In this document: positions 17,348 to 26,898 of the stretch, piece by piece
How the letters are laid out: every line of letters begins with the position of its first letter
Numbering within the stretch: position 1 is the stretch's first letter
NCBI RefSeq assembly: GCF_900157305.1
Contig: NZ_LS974202.1
Location: 620,001-684,000, forward strand
DNA from: Mesotoga infera
GTDB lineage: Bacteria > Thermotogota > Thermotogae > Petrotogales > Kosmotogaceae
Direction of reading: 5' to 3'
DNA: 64,000 bases
Made by a program: the position numbers and the translations under genes
The notes under the pieces: generated by a model
The model's input: the letters and a program-made list of their open reading frames with translations, nothing else
Told to the model about the DNA's origin: nothing
Database searches by the model: none

Positions 17348-18673
17348 ATGACTGTTGAGAAATTGATTCAGGAGGTAAAATCGGGAGAAATCAAATTCGT
17401 AAGGCTTCAGATAACCGATATAAACGGTATGCTGAAGAATGTGGAAGTCCCATCGAAAATGCTCCCGCAGATTCTGGAAAAGGGCGCGATGTTCGACGGC
17501 TCATCGATTGACGGATTCGTCCGGATCGAAGAGTCGGACATGTACCTCAAACCCGACGTAAACACTTACGCAACGCTGCCCTGGGACGGAAACCAGGGAA
17601 AGACCATAAGATTGATCTGCGACGTCTTCAAGCCCGACGGGTCGCCCTTCGAAGGCGATCCCAGGTACGTTCTCAAAAAGGTAATCGAAAGGGCTTCGAA
17701 ACTCGGCTATGAGGCCTTCGCCGGTCCCGAGCCCGAGTTTTTCATCATCAAAAGAGAAAAAGATTGTGTCGGATCCAACGGCAGATTTCTGGACATGGGG
17801 AGTTACTTCGATCTCCTTCCGGTCGATGGCGGAGAGGAAGTGAGGAAAAAGATAGTTCTCTCCCTGCAGGAGATGGGCTTCGAAGTCGAGGCCGCCCACC
17901 ACGAAGTGGCGCCCTCCCAGCACGAGATCGATTTCAGATACACCGATATACTGAAGACGGCCGACAACATACAGACTTTCAAATGGGTAGTGAAGACGAT
18001 ATCAATAGTCAACGGCCTGCACGCGACCTTCATGCCCAAACCCTTTGAGGGTGTAGCCGGCTCGGGGATGCACGTTCACCTCAGCCTTTTCTCGAAAGGA
18101 AAAAACGCCTTCCACGACCCCGAAAACGAACACGGGTTGAGCGAGGTGGCCCTGAACTTCATCGGTGGAATAATAGCACACGCAAAAGAGATCACCGCGA
18201 TCACCAACCCGACAATCAACAGCTATAAGCGACTTCTCCCAGGCTTTGAGGCGCCCGTAAACATATCCTGGGCCCTCGGAAACAGGAGCGCGATGATCAG
18301 AATACCCAGCGCCAGAGAAGAGGCCACAAGGCTAGAGTTCAGGAGCCCCGACCCAACCTGCAACCCCTATCTGGCCCTGGCGTTGACTCTGGCGGCCGGT
18401 CTGGACGGAATAGAGAACCATATCACACCTCCCAACCCGGTCGATGAAAACATATTCGACATGAAAGGCTCCAGAAAGAAACAGCTCATGATAGACAACC
18501 TTCCCCAGAACCTCTGGCAAGCTCTCGAATACACAAGAGCCAGCGAATTCGTGAAAGATGTTCTCGGCCAGCACATCTTGAGCACCTTCATAAGGGCCAA
18601 AGAGAGCGACTGGAACGAATTCGGCGCTGCCGTAACCAACTGGGAAGTGAAAAAATACATGGACCTTTACTGA
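17348..18673 (+). CDS. glnA: Glutamine synthetase type I
   Basis: Makes glutamine from glutamate, ammonia and ATP in the cytoplasm. At 441 residues it matches the GSI-alpha group of Bacillus and Thermotoga. Recognised parts are the beta-grasp N-terminus (FVRLQITDINGMLKNVEVP), MFDGSSIDGFVRI, the metal-binding GPEPEFFI, HHEVAPSQHEIDFRY, GSGMHVHLSL, NPTINSYKRLLPGFEAPV and the C-terminal EFRSPDPTCNPYLAL. No adenylylation-site insert is seen, in keeping with this subgroup. A GGGGGGAA site precedes the ATG. It is a single gene closed by a strong terminator. Confidence 0.97.
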   Translation: MTVEKLIQEVKSGEIKFVRLQITDINGMLKNVEVPSKMLPQILEKGAMFDGSSIDGFVRIEESDMYLKPDVNTYATLPWDGNQGKTIRLICDVFKPDGSPFEGDPRYVLKKVIERASKLGYEAFAGPEPEFFIIKREKDCVGSNGRFLDMGSYFDLLPVDGGEEVRKKIVLSLQEMGFEVEAAHHEVAPSQHEIDFRYTDILKTADNIQTFKWVVKTISIVNGLHATFMPKPFEGVAGSGMHVHLSLFSKGKNAFHDPENEHGLSEVALNFIGGIIAHAKEITAITNPTINSYKRLLPGFEAPVNISWALGNRSAMIRIPSAREEATRLEFRSPDPTCNPYLALALTLAAGLDGIENHITPPNPVDENIFDMKGSRKKQLMIDNLPQNLWQALEYTRASEFVKDVLGQHILSTFIRAKESDWNEFGAAVTNWEVKKYMDLY

Positions 18674-18723
18674 GGTTGGCCCTTCAGAAAAAATACTGAT
18701 CGGCCACACAGATTCTCTAGTAG

Positions 18724-18755
18724 AAAAGATGCCGGCCAATTGCCGGCATCTTTTA
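18724..18755. terminator. Bidirectional terminator between glnA and the FmdB-like gene
   Basis: A 13-bp perfect stem AAAAGATGCCGGC/GCCGGCATCTTTT with a five-base loop, A-rich on one side and T-rich on the other. It can end both glnA and the convergent minus-strand genes. Confidence 0.92.
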
Positions 18756-18790
18756 ATTGCTTTTCGGGCAATATATGTTGCTGCGCTCTC

Positions 18791-18994
18791 TCAATGGCCG
18801 CAGCTGGAACAGCTCCCGCCAGAGCAGGAGCCACAGCTCTCCGATCCGCCGGAACAGCCGTAGCTGGATATATTGGTTATCTGTTTCACCAGCGTCCCAC
18901 CACAACTGCTACACGCAGGAACCGGCGCGCTCATTTTCAGCAAGAGACTTTCCTCTCTTCCACATTTATTACAGACGAATCTGTACAACGGCAA
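18791..18994 (-). CDS. FmdB-family zinc ribbon protein
   Basis: A small protein of 67 residues. The start is placed at TTG 18994, giving MPLYRFVCNKCG, the usual FmdB N-terminus, with GGAGGT eight bases upstream; a GTG at 19003 overlaps the ribosome site and is unlikely. Two CxxC pairs (CNKCG and CSSCG) bind zinc, as in putative regulatory FmdB proteins. The C-terminus is a low-complexity Gly-Ser-Cys tail (SYGCSGGSESCGSCSGGSC), which could hold extra metal. It follows tldE closely and may be in its operon. The biological role of the family is poorly known. Confidence 0.85.
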   Translation of the reverse strand: MPLYRFVCNKCGREESLLLKMSAPVPACSSCGGTLVKQITNISSYGCSGGSESCGSCSGGSCSSCGH

Positions 18995-19011
18995 AGAAAA
19001 CACCTCCAGAT

Positions 19012-20355
19012 CTATTCGGAAGCGACATCCATCTCCGATACCACAACGGAGGGAGAACTCACCCTGAAGATAGAGGGCATCGCATCGCTTCCGATGGCTA
19101 CGATACTATTATAGACCTTCAAAATGCTGGAGGAAATAGTGAACTGCTCGACGGGATTGACGATCGAGCCGTTCTTCACGTAAAAGCCGCTCGCACCTAA
19201 CGAGAACTCACCGGATATGGGGTTGGCTCCCGAATGGAGGCCCGTGAGCTCGGTCACCACTATTCCTTCGTCCATTTCACTGACCAGTGTGTTGAAACTC
19301 TTTTCCCCGGGTTGAATGACGGTATTTATCATGGAGATCGAGGGTTTCGCCCTATAGCTCGACTTGATAGCGTTGCCTGTGGATTTGGTTCCGGCTTTGG
19401 CAGCCGTCTTAAGATCGTAAAGGAAGGTCTTCAGAACGCCATTCTCAACCAGCGTCTTCTTCACCGTCGGCACGCCTTCGTCGTCGAAAGGCCGGCTGTT
19501 CGGACTGATCGGCAGGAGAGGATCGTCGTAAACGGTGAGCAGTTCCGAAGCGATCTTCGTCCCCTCTTTGCCGGCTATTATGGAGAGTCCTTTTTGAACG
19601 TTCTCGGCCGAATACATGCTCGTGAAAGTCGCGAAGAGCTGGCCGAACATATCGTTCCTGAAAAGCACCCTGTATTTGCCACTTTTGACCCTCCCGGCTC
19701 CGAGCTGGTCTATCGCCCTTTTCGAGGCCTCTTTGCCCAGCGCCGAAACATCTATATCTCCAGGCTCTCTGGCGATTTTGAAGGTGAAGCCGGTTTTTTT
19801 CGAATCACCCTCGCCGGCGAGAGCAACGACGACAGCGACCCCGCCATCGGACGAGTAATGCCTGTCTAGCCCCAGCGTATTGACGATAAAAACCTCCGAC
19901 CGGCTGTCTCCCAGCCGGCACGTGGGCACCATGATAATCCTTTTGTCGTACTCGAGAGCGCTTCGCTCCAGCGCGATCACCCTTTCTATCTTCTCAACGA
20001 CCGGCTGCGCGGAAAAGGCGCCGCTGAAGCCTTCAAACTGCGGATACTCTCCGGAACCGTCGTGGAGAAAGTAAACGTCGTTGCCGCTCGCTATCGAGTA
20101 ATTCTCGAAGGCCTCGTCCACCAACATGGAGGCGGTCTCATCGGTCAGTTCCTCGGCGAAGGACGCGCCGATCTTCCCGGACTTCAGACCCCTGAAATAG
20201 ACTCCCAGAGAGGTGGCGTCGTTATAGCTGTCTATCTCGCCTCTCAGAGAGCTGAGCTGGAATTCGCTTCCACTGGAGTAGTAGATTTCGGCCTCGTCGA
20301 AACCCTTCTTTTTGGCCAGCGCAAATACCGTATCCTTGAATTTCTTCCACTCCAT
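19012..20355 (-). CDS. tldE: TldE/PmbA, metalloprotease partner subunit
   Basis: The non-catalytic partner of the TldD/TldE heterodimer, which cleaves unfolded peptides and matures some ribosomal natural products. The 447 residues fit the family, with KKGFDEAEIYYSSGSEF, GGVAVVVA and the C-terminal FSLGASGFYVKNGSI. The HExxxH zinc motif of TldD is absent, as expected for TldE. The ATG overlaps the tldD stop (ATGA), so the two proteins should be made in equal amounts. Confidence 0.92.
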   Translation of the reverse strand: MEWKKFKDTVFALAKKKGFDEAEIYYSSGSEFQLSSLRGEIDSYNDATSLGVYFRGLKSGKIGASFAEELTDETASMLVDEAFENYSIASGNDVYFLHDGSGEYPQFEGFSGAFSAQPVVEKIERVIALERSALEYDKRIIMVPTCRLGDSRSEVFIVNTLGLDRHYSSDGGVAVVVALAGEGDSKKTGFTFKIAREPGDIDVSALGKEASKRAIDQLGAGRVKSGKYRVLFRNDMFGQLFATFTSMYSAENVQKGLSIIAGKEGTKIASELLTVYDDPLLPISPNSRPFDDEGVPTVKKTLVENGVLKTFLYDLKTAAKAGTKSTGNAIKSSYRAKPSISMINTVIQPGEKSFNTLVSEMDEGIVVTELTGLHSGANPISGEFSLGASGFYVKNGSIVNPVEQFTISSSILKVYNSIVAIGSDAMPSIFRVSSPSVVVSEMDVASE

Positions 20356-21740
20356 CAGCTTCGCCCCCCAACGATCAATTCAGATACCCTTAGCGTCGGC
20401 TGCCCGACATCGGCCGGAATAGAGCCCGAGATCGAGCCGCACATCCCCTGACCCCTGGCCAGATCGTTTCCCACCATATCGATCTTCATGAGCACCTCGT
20501 TACCCTTTCCGATAAGAGTAGCGCCGCGAACGGGTTTGGTTATCCTGCCCTTCTCGATCAGGTAACCTTCGTTCACAGCGAAGTTGAACTCGCCCGTTGC
20601 CGGCATCACCGAACCGCCGCCCATGGATTTGGCGTATAGTCCGTAATCCGTTGCGGCGATTATCTCCTCCGGGTAATGGTCGCCCGGCAATATGAAAGTG
20701 TTGCTCATCCTTGAAGTCGGAGCGAAAGTGTAGTTCTGCCTTCGAGAGCTTCCAGTGGGTCCCATTTTCATCTTCAGGCCGCCCAGCCTATCGATCATGT
20801 AACTCCTGAGAACGCCCTTCTCGATCAGGAGGTTTCTCCTGGTGGGCGTTCCCTCGTCATCAACATTGGCCGAACCCCAGGCGTTGGGAATCGTCGGGTC
20901 ATCGACGGCCGAGACGCATTCACACGCTATCTTCTCTCCGAGTTTCCCCGCGAATACGGAGGCTCCCTTGGCGACGCTGGTGGCTTCCAGTGCGTGGCCA
21001 CAGGCTTCGTGGAAAATAACGCCACCGAACTCATTGGAGATTATCACAGGCATCTTGCCTGCCGGAGCGTATTCTGCCCGGATCATACGATCGGCTATTC
21101 GCGCCGCCCTCTCTCCGGCCGCACGGGGATCTATCCTGTTGAAAAGCTCGAAACCCTGCGCCGCACCCGGACCGTAGAAACCGACTTCCTTATCCCCGTT
21201 CACGCTTGCCACGGCAGAAACCATGAGCCTCGTTCTTACACGGCTGTCGCTGGCCTTGACGCCTTCGGAATTGTATATCCAGACGTTCTGGGAGTAATCG
21301 AAGTAATTCACGACGACTTGAGATATTCTGTCAGAAAAACCCGACGCCCCCTCGTGCGCCAGTCGCATAACCGCTGCCTTGTCTTTCTTGGAGATGATCT
21401 GCGGAGCGAAGAGAACCGGGCAGATGTCTTTGTATTCGCCGGCCCTGAAATCGAGAACCAGATCCCTTTCTATCTCCTGTCCCACCACCGACTTCAACCT
21501 GCCGGCCACATCCATTAGTCCCTCGAAACTCACGTCGTTGGTGTAGGCATAAATGCTCCTGGTACCTTTGAAAGCCCTCAATCCAGCTCCGAGAAGCTTT
21601 CCCGAGCTGCTGTCCTCGATCTCTCCCTGAATCATACTGATGTTGTTAGTGTATCTCTCCTCTACGAACACCTCGGCGAAATCGGCTCCGCCAGAGAGAA
21701 TACGGTTTATTATCTTCGAATAGGCTTCGTCTGAAAGCAT
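20355..21740 (-). CDS. tldD: TldD, zinc metalloprotease subunit
   Basis: The catalytic subunit of the TldD/TldE protease. The zinc site HEACGHALEA (HExxxH) is intact, and the C-terminal GEFNFAVNEGYLIEKGRIT and CGSISGSIPADVGQPTLRV are family marks. At 461 residues it has the usual length. AGGAGGTGC precedes the ATG at 21740. It is the first gene of a tldD-tldE(-fmdB) unit. No obvious peptide substrate gene is close by, so a housekeeping peptide-degrading role is likely. Confidence 0.95.
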   Translation of the reverse strand: MLSDEAYSKIINRILSGGADFAEVFVEERYTNNISMIQGEIEDSSSGKLLGAGLRAFKGTRSIYAYTNDVSFEGLMDVAGRLKSVVGQEIERDLVLDFRAGEYKDICPVLFAPQIISKKDKAAVMRLAHEGASGFSDRISQVVVNYFDYSQNVWIYNSEGVKASDSRVRTRLMVSAVASVNGDKEVGFYGPGAAQGFELFNRIDPRAAGERAARIADRMIRAEYAPAGKMPVIISNEFGGVIFHEACGHALEATSVAKGASVFAGKLGEKIACECVSAVDDPTIPNAWGSANVDDEGTPTRRNLLIEKGVLRSYMIDRLGGLKMKMGPTGSSRRQNYTFAPTSRMSNTFILPGDHYPEEIIAATDYGLYAKSMGGGSVMPATGEFNFAVNEGYLIEKGRITKPVRGATLIGKGNEVLMKIDMVGNDLARGQGMCGSISGSIPADVGQPTLRVSELIVGGRS

Positions 21741-21892
21741 TCAGCACCTCCTTTTGTTTGTTATTCTTACTATTCTACAACATTAAAGCGGCTCAACGGA
21801 GAACAAAAGAAGATACTATTTCTCGATATTGAAAAACCGGCTTTCGGCTTTTCCCCTCGACCCGCACCTGCCTCCAATAGCCCGGTCCACAA

Positions 21893-22963
21893 TCATGGCA
21901 GAGGGGCCATGTAATTGTGTTTGGCTATCGCCACGTGCCACAGTGGGACATCACACTCGTCGCCATCCAGGACCACCTCCCAGCTCTGCCCGCCGTTGAC
22001 CGTTCGCAGTATCTTGCCGAACTGCGGGTATCCGGCAGAACCTCCCGCTATGAGTGCGTGATTTCTGTCCAGCGCGGCTATCCCGAGTAAAAAAGAGTTA
22101 CTCATTCCGGCCGGTGGCTGCTCCTCCCAGCTTATGCCGCTGTCTCTGGTGAATATTATCGTGTCGAAGTCGCAGGCCGCCCAGTAAGTCCTCTCATCGA
22201 GCATCACCAGAGAGTTGAGATCCTTCCAGAAGAGTGGCCCGCCCGCAACCCATTGTTTCCCACCGTTGGCGGTCACCGCGTAGTGTCCCTTTCCGCCGAA
22301 AATTATCACGTGGTTTTCATCGGTCGCCTTCACTCCTATCCAGCCGTTTTCGTTGTAGTCATTCGGAAGAACTATCCTGTCCCAGGTAAGACCGCTGTCT
22401 TCGGTGCGCAGAACGATGCCGTTCTCGGCGCCCGCGGATTTGTTTCCCACGGCGTAGACGAGATTGTGATTTATCGCGTGTATTCCCTGAAGAAGATACT
22501 CCTGAGAGCCTTCGGGCAGATCGGCAACGGTCCAGCCTTTTCCTCCGTCTTTCGAAAACACTACCAGTCCCTTGTCCCCGCTAAGCCAGATATCACTATC
22601 GAATATCGAAATGTGCGCGAAATCGACAGCTTTCAATTCATCCGGCAAATCGACGACTTTCCAGTTTTTTCCACCATTCGTCGTCTTGATCAACAGGCCT
22701 CCGCTTCCGACGGCCCAGACCTCGTACATACTCACAGCGTACACGTCCGACAGGTAATCCCCTTCGGGGAGAACATCCGTACCCTGGCGGCTCCAGCTCC
22801 CGCCTGAATCGTCCGAATACAGTATCATAGCCTTGCCGTCCTTAGCAGCGTCCCCGACGACCCATGCGGAATAGCCGTACAGCTTTTCGAGCGGTATGCA
22901 ACCGCTGTTCAAAAGAGCAATAACTAGAGCGAAAACTACCCCTATCACGCATAGCTTCTTCAT
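21893..22963 (-). CDS. Ycf48/BNR-repeat lipoprotein
   Basis: A secreted lipoprotein. The N-terminus has a signal peptide with lipobox LNSGC, the Cys being the lipid attachment site. The mature part is built from about six repeats of a beta-propeller blade ending in phrases such as TTNGGKNWKVV, SKDGGKGWTVA, TEDSGLTWDRI and TVNGGQSWEVV. This is the Asp-box pattern of Ycf48-like and sortilin-type propellers. Such proteins usually bind other proteins or glycans; sialidase catalytic residues are not apparent. It stands alone beside a large repeat block. Function is unknown. Confidence 0.85.
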   Translation of the reverse strand: MKKLCVIGVVFALVIALLNSGCIPLEKLYGYSAWVVGDAAKDGKAMILYSDDSGGSWSRQGTDVLPEGDYLSDVYAVSMYEVWAVGSGGLLIKTTNGGKNWKVVDLPDELKAVDFAHISIFDSDIWLSGDKGLVVFSKDGGKGWTVADLPEGSQEYLLQGIHAINHNLVYAVGNKSAGAENGIVLRTEDSGLTWDRIVLPNDYNENGWIGVKATDENHVIIFGGKGHYAVTANGGKQWVAGGPLFWKDLNSLVMLDERTYWAACDFDTIIFTRDSGISWEEQPPAGMSNSFLLGIAALDRNHALIAGGSAGYPQFGKILRTVNGGQSWEVVLDGDECDVPLWHVAIAKHNYMAPLP

Positions 22964-23034
22964 TGAAAACCCTCCCTTTGCGACGAATTTCCCACGGAGA
23001 AATTCTACTCTATAGAAGAGCGGAAAGAGATGTC

Positions 23035-23870
23035 CTTGGAGAGAGCGAAAGAGCGGTTCCGGCGCGTTGCGCCCAAGTTCCTCGTTCTTAGTTAAGGAGC
23101 GCGAGAAGAGCGAAAAGAGCCGTCCTTGGTCCTTCGTCCAGGAGCGTGGACCCGTCCTTGGAAAGAACGAGAAGAGCGAGAGAACGAGATCTCGTATAGG
23201 AGCATTACGGGATGACAGTCACTTCCGTCATGCCGGATCTGATCCGGCATCTCCGCTCCTTCGAAAGAGCAAGAACGAGATCCCGTATAGGAACATTACG
23301 GGATGACAGGATGGGGGCGGTTAACGGAATGACAGCCCCTTTGGGTCATCCTGACGTGCTCCTAGTCAGGATCCCGGTCTTTCCTCCTTCCCGTCATTCT
23401 GAGCTTGACTCAGAATCTGCTCTTTGTTCTAAGGAGGGGATCCCGGGTCGGAGCCCGGGATGACAGTCACTTCCGTCATGCCGGACCTGATCCGGCATCT
23501 CCGCTCCTCGAAAGAGTGAGAGCGAGATCCCGTATAGGAACATTACGGGATGACAGGATGGGGGCGGTTAACGGAATGACAGCCCCTTCACGTCATCCTG
23601 GCGTGCTCCCAGCCAGGATCCCGTTCTTTGCGAAAAACGGGACAGACGTCAGGATCCCGTCAGTCCCGGTTTTTCGCGGTCTTTCCTCCTTCCCGTCATT
23701 CTGAGCTTGACTCAGAATCTGCTCTTTATTCTAAGGAGGGGATCCCGGGTCGGAGCCCGGGATGACAGTCACTTCCGTCATGCCGGACCCGATCCGGCAT
23801 CTCCGTTCCTTCTCGTGAGCGAAGCGAACTCTCAATGCTCTTTGGCTCTTACCAAGAACTAACAACTCAC
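23035..23870. repeat. Palindromic repeat block R1
   Basis: Intergenic block of hairpin modules. Three copies of the class C unit (GCCGG...CCGGC arms) are at 23227-23251, 23475-23499 and 23777-23801. Between them lie TACGGG (class A), CCCGGG (class B), TCTGAG (class D) and CCTGGC-type (class E) hairpins. A composite segment of about 250-300 bp that starts GATGACAGTCACTTCCGTCA recurs at about 23212, 23460 and 23762, so the block grew by tandem duplication. Open frames within it are low-value translations of the repeats. It separates the lipoprotein gene from the pilin operon. Confidence 0.9.
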
Positions 23871-24037
23871 CACGAACAACCGACAACCATGCCTGGAGGA
23901 AGAAAGCAAACGACTGTACACGGTTCTATTTATTTAAAATAACTACTGCTATAATTTATTCGAAGGGACGTATGGCATGAATTTGCTAATCCAAGCTATA
24001 CGGAGCTTGGTCGGCGATTTCGGCCGGAGGCGAATAG

Positions 24038-25399
24038 ATGAAAAGAAAAAAGGGAATAATACTCGGCATCACCCTGATGATGTTTCTCGTGATAGCCATT
24101 CTGGGAACCTCTATAATGGCCATTGTCATGAGCAAAGCCAAACAGGCCAACGATCTTGAAAAGCGCACGCAGGCTTACTTCTTCGCAAGATCCGGCGTCG
24201 AGATCGCCAGGCAATACTCTTCCATGGCTGATTTGGCAGACAAGATACACGTTCTATACGGTAACCTTCCGGGGGCAAACGAAAACGCCGACTTTTCCTA
24301 CTCAATACAGGACAACACGGGCGAATGGAAAACCGGTATTCGCGAAAAACTGGAAGCCTTCAGAAAACAAAACGGTCTGGCCGACAAAGAGATCGTAGTG
24401 GCCGTCTGGAAAGAAGGTCAGACAACGAAAATCCTCTCGCTGGGCACGGCAGCCGATGCCACGAGAGTGGTTTCTTTCGAAGGAACCAGCGCAACTTCCG
24501 CCGAACAGGTAATAAACATGGCCCTTTATTCATCGAGTCTGATATCCATAGGTAGTTCTGCCGGTTATTCAATTATCGGGACAGTTGGAACAGGAGATAG
24601 TAAAATCACTGGTGATATCAATAAAATCACAGGCGGTGTAGTCTATAATCTTGATATCGAATATGAACTTCCACAATTCCCGCCATTTCCAAACCTGACC
24701 AGCAGAGGGTCGTTTGTTTTTGAGAATAAAGAGAATCAAAAAACGATCAGTACTGACGGTTATTACTCGAGTTTGACAGTAGGGAATGGTAAAACTCTTT
24801 ACATTGACACAGGAGGCAAAGACACGGTAAGAAAAATAGTGGTAGACACTCTGGCTTTGAGCAGTGGGAGTATAGTGCTTACTGGAGAGGGAGAACTCGA
24901 GTTGTATGTTAGAGATTTAAAAGAGAAGAATAGTTCCGCTATATCTGGAAAGATCAACGAAGGCGGCAGTCCCGGAAGAGTGACGCTGTACGCTTCGGTC
25001 GATTCTTTAGATTTGACATCACTAGATATGGCCGGAACCGTTTATATCGAAAACCCTACCGGAGAGGTCAATATTGGATCTGGAAATGAAGGTACAGTAA
25101 TCCAAGGTCTAATAATAGTGGGCGGTGTAGACGACCCCGAAAACAATAAAGACATAATTAAAACTGCTGGTAATGCTAGTAGTGGTTACATAGAAGAACC
25201 TTTACAGACTGTTTTGTATGCGCCGCACCGTATTGTAGAGATGAAAGGAGATTCATCTTTCTACGGTGCGATAGTTGCCAAGGAGCTCACTACTTCCGGT
25301 GGTGGAAGTTCCGGAGGAATCGTATACATGATCGATGGCCTCGGCGACACTCTCGACCCGATCGTGGAAGTCAACTCCAGCGAACTGTGGGGCGAGTGA
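24038..25399 (+). CDS. PilX-like pilus-assembly protein
   Basis: First gene of a minor-pilin operon. The N-terminus, residues 2-30 (KRKKGIILGITLMMFLVIAI onward), is a positively charged stretch and long hydrophobic helix as in PilX/GspK-type minor pilins. It is followed by the conserved FARSGVEIARQY, like the PilX N-terminal domain. The rest (about 400 residues) is Gly-Ser-rich beta sequence, possibly an adhesive or surface domain. CGGAGG precedes the ATG. From about 24550 the sequence is more AT-rich than around it, hinting at a variable or acquired domain. Two prepilin genes overlap its end. Confidence 0.75.
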   Translation: MKRKKGIILGITLMMFLVIAILGTSIMAIVMSKAKQANDLEKRTQAYFFARSGVEIARQYSSMADLADKIHVLYGNLPGANENADFSYSIQDNTGEWKTGIREKLEAFRKQNGLADKEIVVAVWKEGQTTKILSLGTAADATRVVSFEGTSATSAEQVINMALYSSSLISIGSSAGYSIIGTVGTGDSKITGDINKITGGVVYNLDIEYELPQFPPFPNLTSRGSFVFENKENQKTISTDGYYSSLTVGNGKTLYIDTGGKDTVRKIVVDTLALSSGSIVLTGEGELELYVRDLKEKNSSAISGKINEGGSPGRVTLYASVDSLDLTSLDMAGTVYIENPTGEVNIGSGNEGTVIQGLIIVGGVDDPENNKDIIKTAGNASSGYIEEPLQTVLYAPHRIVEMKGDSSFYGAIVAKELTTSGGGSSGGIVYMIDGLGDTLDPIVEVNSSELWGE

Positions 25400-25731
25400 G
25401 GATGATGATTCGTCGTTTGAGTCAGGCACATGCCCTTCCCGGTCGAGGTGGAGGCTTCTCGTTCGTGGAGGTCCTCATAGCCCTGCTCATAATTATCATC
25501 TCGGTGGTGGCGCTGCTCAATTTCCTGACCGCGTCTTTGAGGGTGAACGACACCTCCTCCAAAATCGCGGGAGATCTACTCGTCAGCTCCGGAGAGCTTG
25601 AAACCGGGGATATTGAAGGAGTTACCGCGACGATCACCGTGAACGGCGTCAGCATCTCCGGCAAGTTGCGAGAATCGCCCTACGGCTCAAGCAAGAAACT
25701 CGTAGAGTTCGTGAGGTCTTCCGGTGATTGA
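25387..25731 (+). CDS. Type IV prepilin-like protein (short)
   Basis: A minor pilin with the prepilin peptidase site GGG|FSFVEVLIALLIIIISVV, including the Glu at +5 of the mature protein. About 90 mature residues follow the methylated helix, with little recognisable sequence. The start is uncertain: GTG 25387, GTG 25396 (overlapping the previous TGA) or ATG 25402/25405 all keep the cleavage site. It overlaps both neighbouring genes, which implies a tightly coupled operon. Confidence 0.75.
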   Translation: MGRVRMMIRRLSQAHALPGRGGGFSFVEVLIALLIIIISVVALLNFLTASLRVNDTSSKIAGDLLVSSGELETGDIEGVTATITVNGVSISGKLRESPYGSSKKLVEFVRSSGD

Positions 25732-26254
25732 ACGCAAAGGAAAGCCCGGCCTGACCCTTATGGAAGTCCTGATAGCCATGGCGATAATAGTGGCAGTTCT
25801 CATAATCTCTTTCAACATCTACAACCTCTGGTGGAAGGCTTATACCATGGCCTCAAATAAGGCCGTTATCGAGAGAGGTTTGACCTCGGCGATCGAGATA
25901 ATTATCAAAGAGCTGAGAGTGGCAAAGAGCGTGGCCCTCGTCGGAGATTTCGATTCGCTCTCCCCGACTCCGTCTTCAACGAACCTGTTCATCGGGCTGG
26001 ATCAGAACGAGAAAAGGGTGAAGATCTGGTCGGGAAACAAGAACAACATTTCCAATCTGATCGATGAAGACATCGATTTACTGGCCTTCAGCGTCGATAG
26101 CGTCGACAAAGATCTGCTGAACATAAGGATTGGAAACACCGAAAAGAGCGTCGAGCTGTCTTCCAGCGTCAAGATACTCAACAAAAAACTCGATGAATCT
26201 TACACGGAGACCTCGATCGTCGGTTTCGAAAAGTCAGTGAAACTCTTCGAGTAA
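25724..26254 (+). CDS. Type IV prepilin-like protein (PilW/GspJ position)
   Basis: A 176-residue protein with a short basic leader and the cleavage site KPG|LTLMEVLIAMAIIVAVL, Glu at +5, followed by a long helix. The position as third gene after PilX-like and short prepilin genes suits a PilW/GspJ-like minor pilin, which primes pilus or pseudopilus assembly. The GTG start overlaps the previous stop. No assembly ATPase or platform gene is in the window. Confidence 0.75.
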   Translation: MIERKGKPGLTLMEVLIAMAIIVAVLIISFNIYNLWWKAYTMASNKAVIERGLTSAIEIIIKELRVAKSVALVGDFDSLSPTPSSTNLFIGLDQNEKRVKIWSGNKNNISNLIDEDIDLLAFSVDSVDKDLLNIRIGNTEKSVELSSSVKILNKKLDESYTETSIVGFEKSVKLFE

Positions 26255-26299
26255 ACACCTCTTCTTGTGATCCATTGTTATGAAACTGCCGGGGGATTC

Positions 26300-26869
26300 T
26301 TAACCGGAGAATCCATCGGGCATCTTCTCGCGAATGCCCCTTACGCTTAGCCTGATTATCTCTTCCGACCGTTGGGGGTATTTCTTGAGCAGTTCATCGG
26401 TGGTTCCGGCTTCGAAGCAGGAGCCGGTGAATCCCGGCGCCATCGTGCAGCCGAAAAGCGAGTAACGTCCGCCCGGAACCATATAACCGGCCTGCCAGAC
26501 TCCGGCCGGAACGACGAATTGAACGAGCTGTCCTTTGACGAAGTCGTTTCCCATCGTTATATCTTCGCTCGAGCCGTCGGGATAAAGTAGAACCAGTTTC
26601 AAGGGATCGCCTCCGTAGAAATGCCACACCTCATCGGCAGTTAAACGGTGGAACAGCGAAAGGCTCTCCGGACTGTCCGAATAAAGACCGATCATAGCCG
26701 TCGAGAGCGGCCCGCCCTCGAGGGTTTTAACACCGGAGCGATAGGTGCTGACATACAGAGTGCTCTCGACCGGCAAACGCTGGAACTGGTAATGCTCTAT
26801 TATCGCTTTCGTATCCGGGTGAATCTCCTTCGCTTTTCTATCCTGTGATCGAGCCCTATCTTCCTTCAT
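26300..26869 (-). CDS. Cupin superfamily protein (DUF985)
   Basis: A DUF985-type cupin of 189 residues. The motifs HRLTADEVWHFYGGDPLKL, PDGSSEDITMGNDF, GQLVQFVVPAGVWQAG and YSLFGCTMAPGF follow the family order. The His residues of the first motif and the Glu are possible metal ligands, but family members are described without a clear enzyme role. It lies downstream of a Gfo/Idh/MocA oxidoreductase on the same strand with a 29-base gap, suggesting joint expression, perhaps in sugar metabolism. Confidence 0.88.
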   Translation of the reverse strand: MKEDRARSQDRKAKEIHPDTKAIIEHYQFQRLPVESTLYVSTYRSGVKTLEGGPLSTAMIGLYSDSPESLSLFHRLTADEVWHFYGGDPLKLVLLYPDGSSEDITMGNDFVKGQLVQFVVPAGVWQAGYMVPGGRYSLFGCTMAPGFTGSCFEAGTTDELLKKYPQRSEEIIRLSVRGIREKMPDGFSG

Positions 26870-26898
26870 CTAGCCTCCTCGAACGCATCTGTTTTAAC

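Noticed and set aside
23067-23704. Open frames within repeat block R1 (also at 44226-44577, 46562-46807, 47648-47935, 50511-50978, 51330-51625, 56681-56942, 61029-61283 and 63461-63667)
   Set aside because: The translations repeat the same Arg/Ser/Asp-rich strings because they follow the hairpin modules; they have no ribosome sites.
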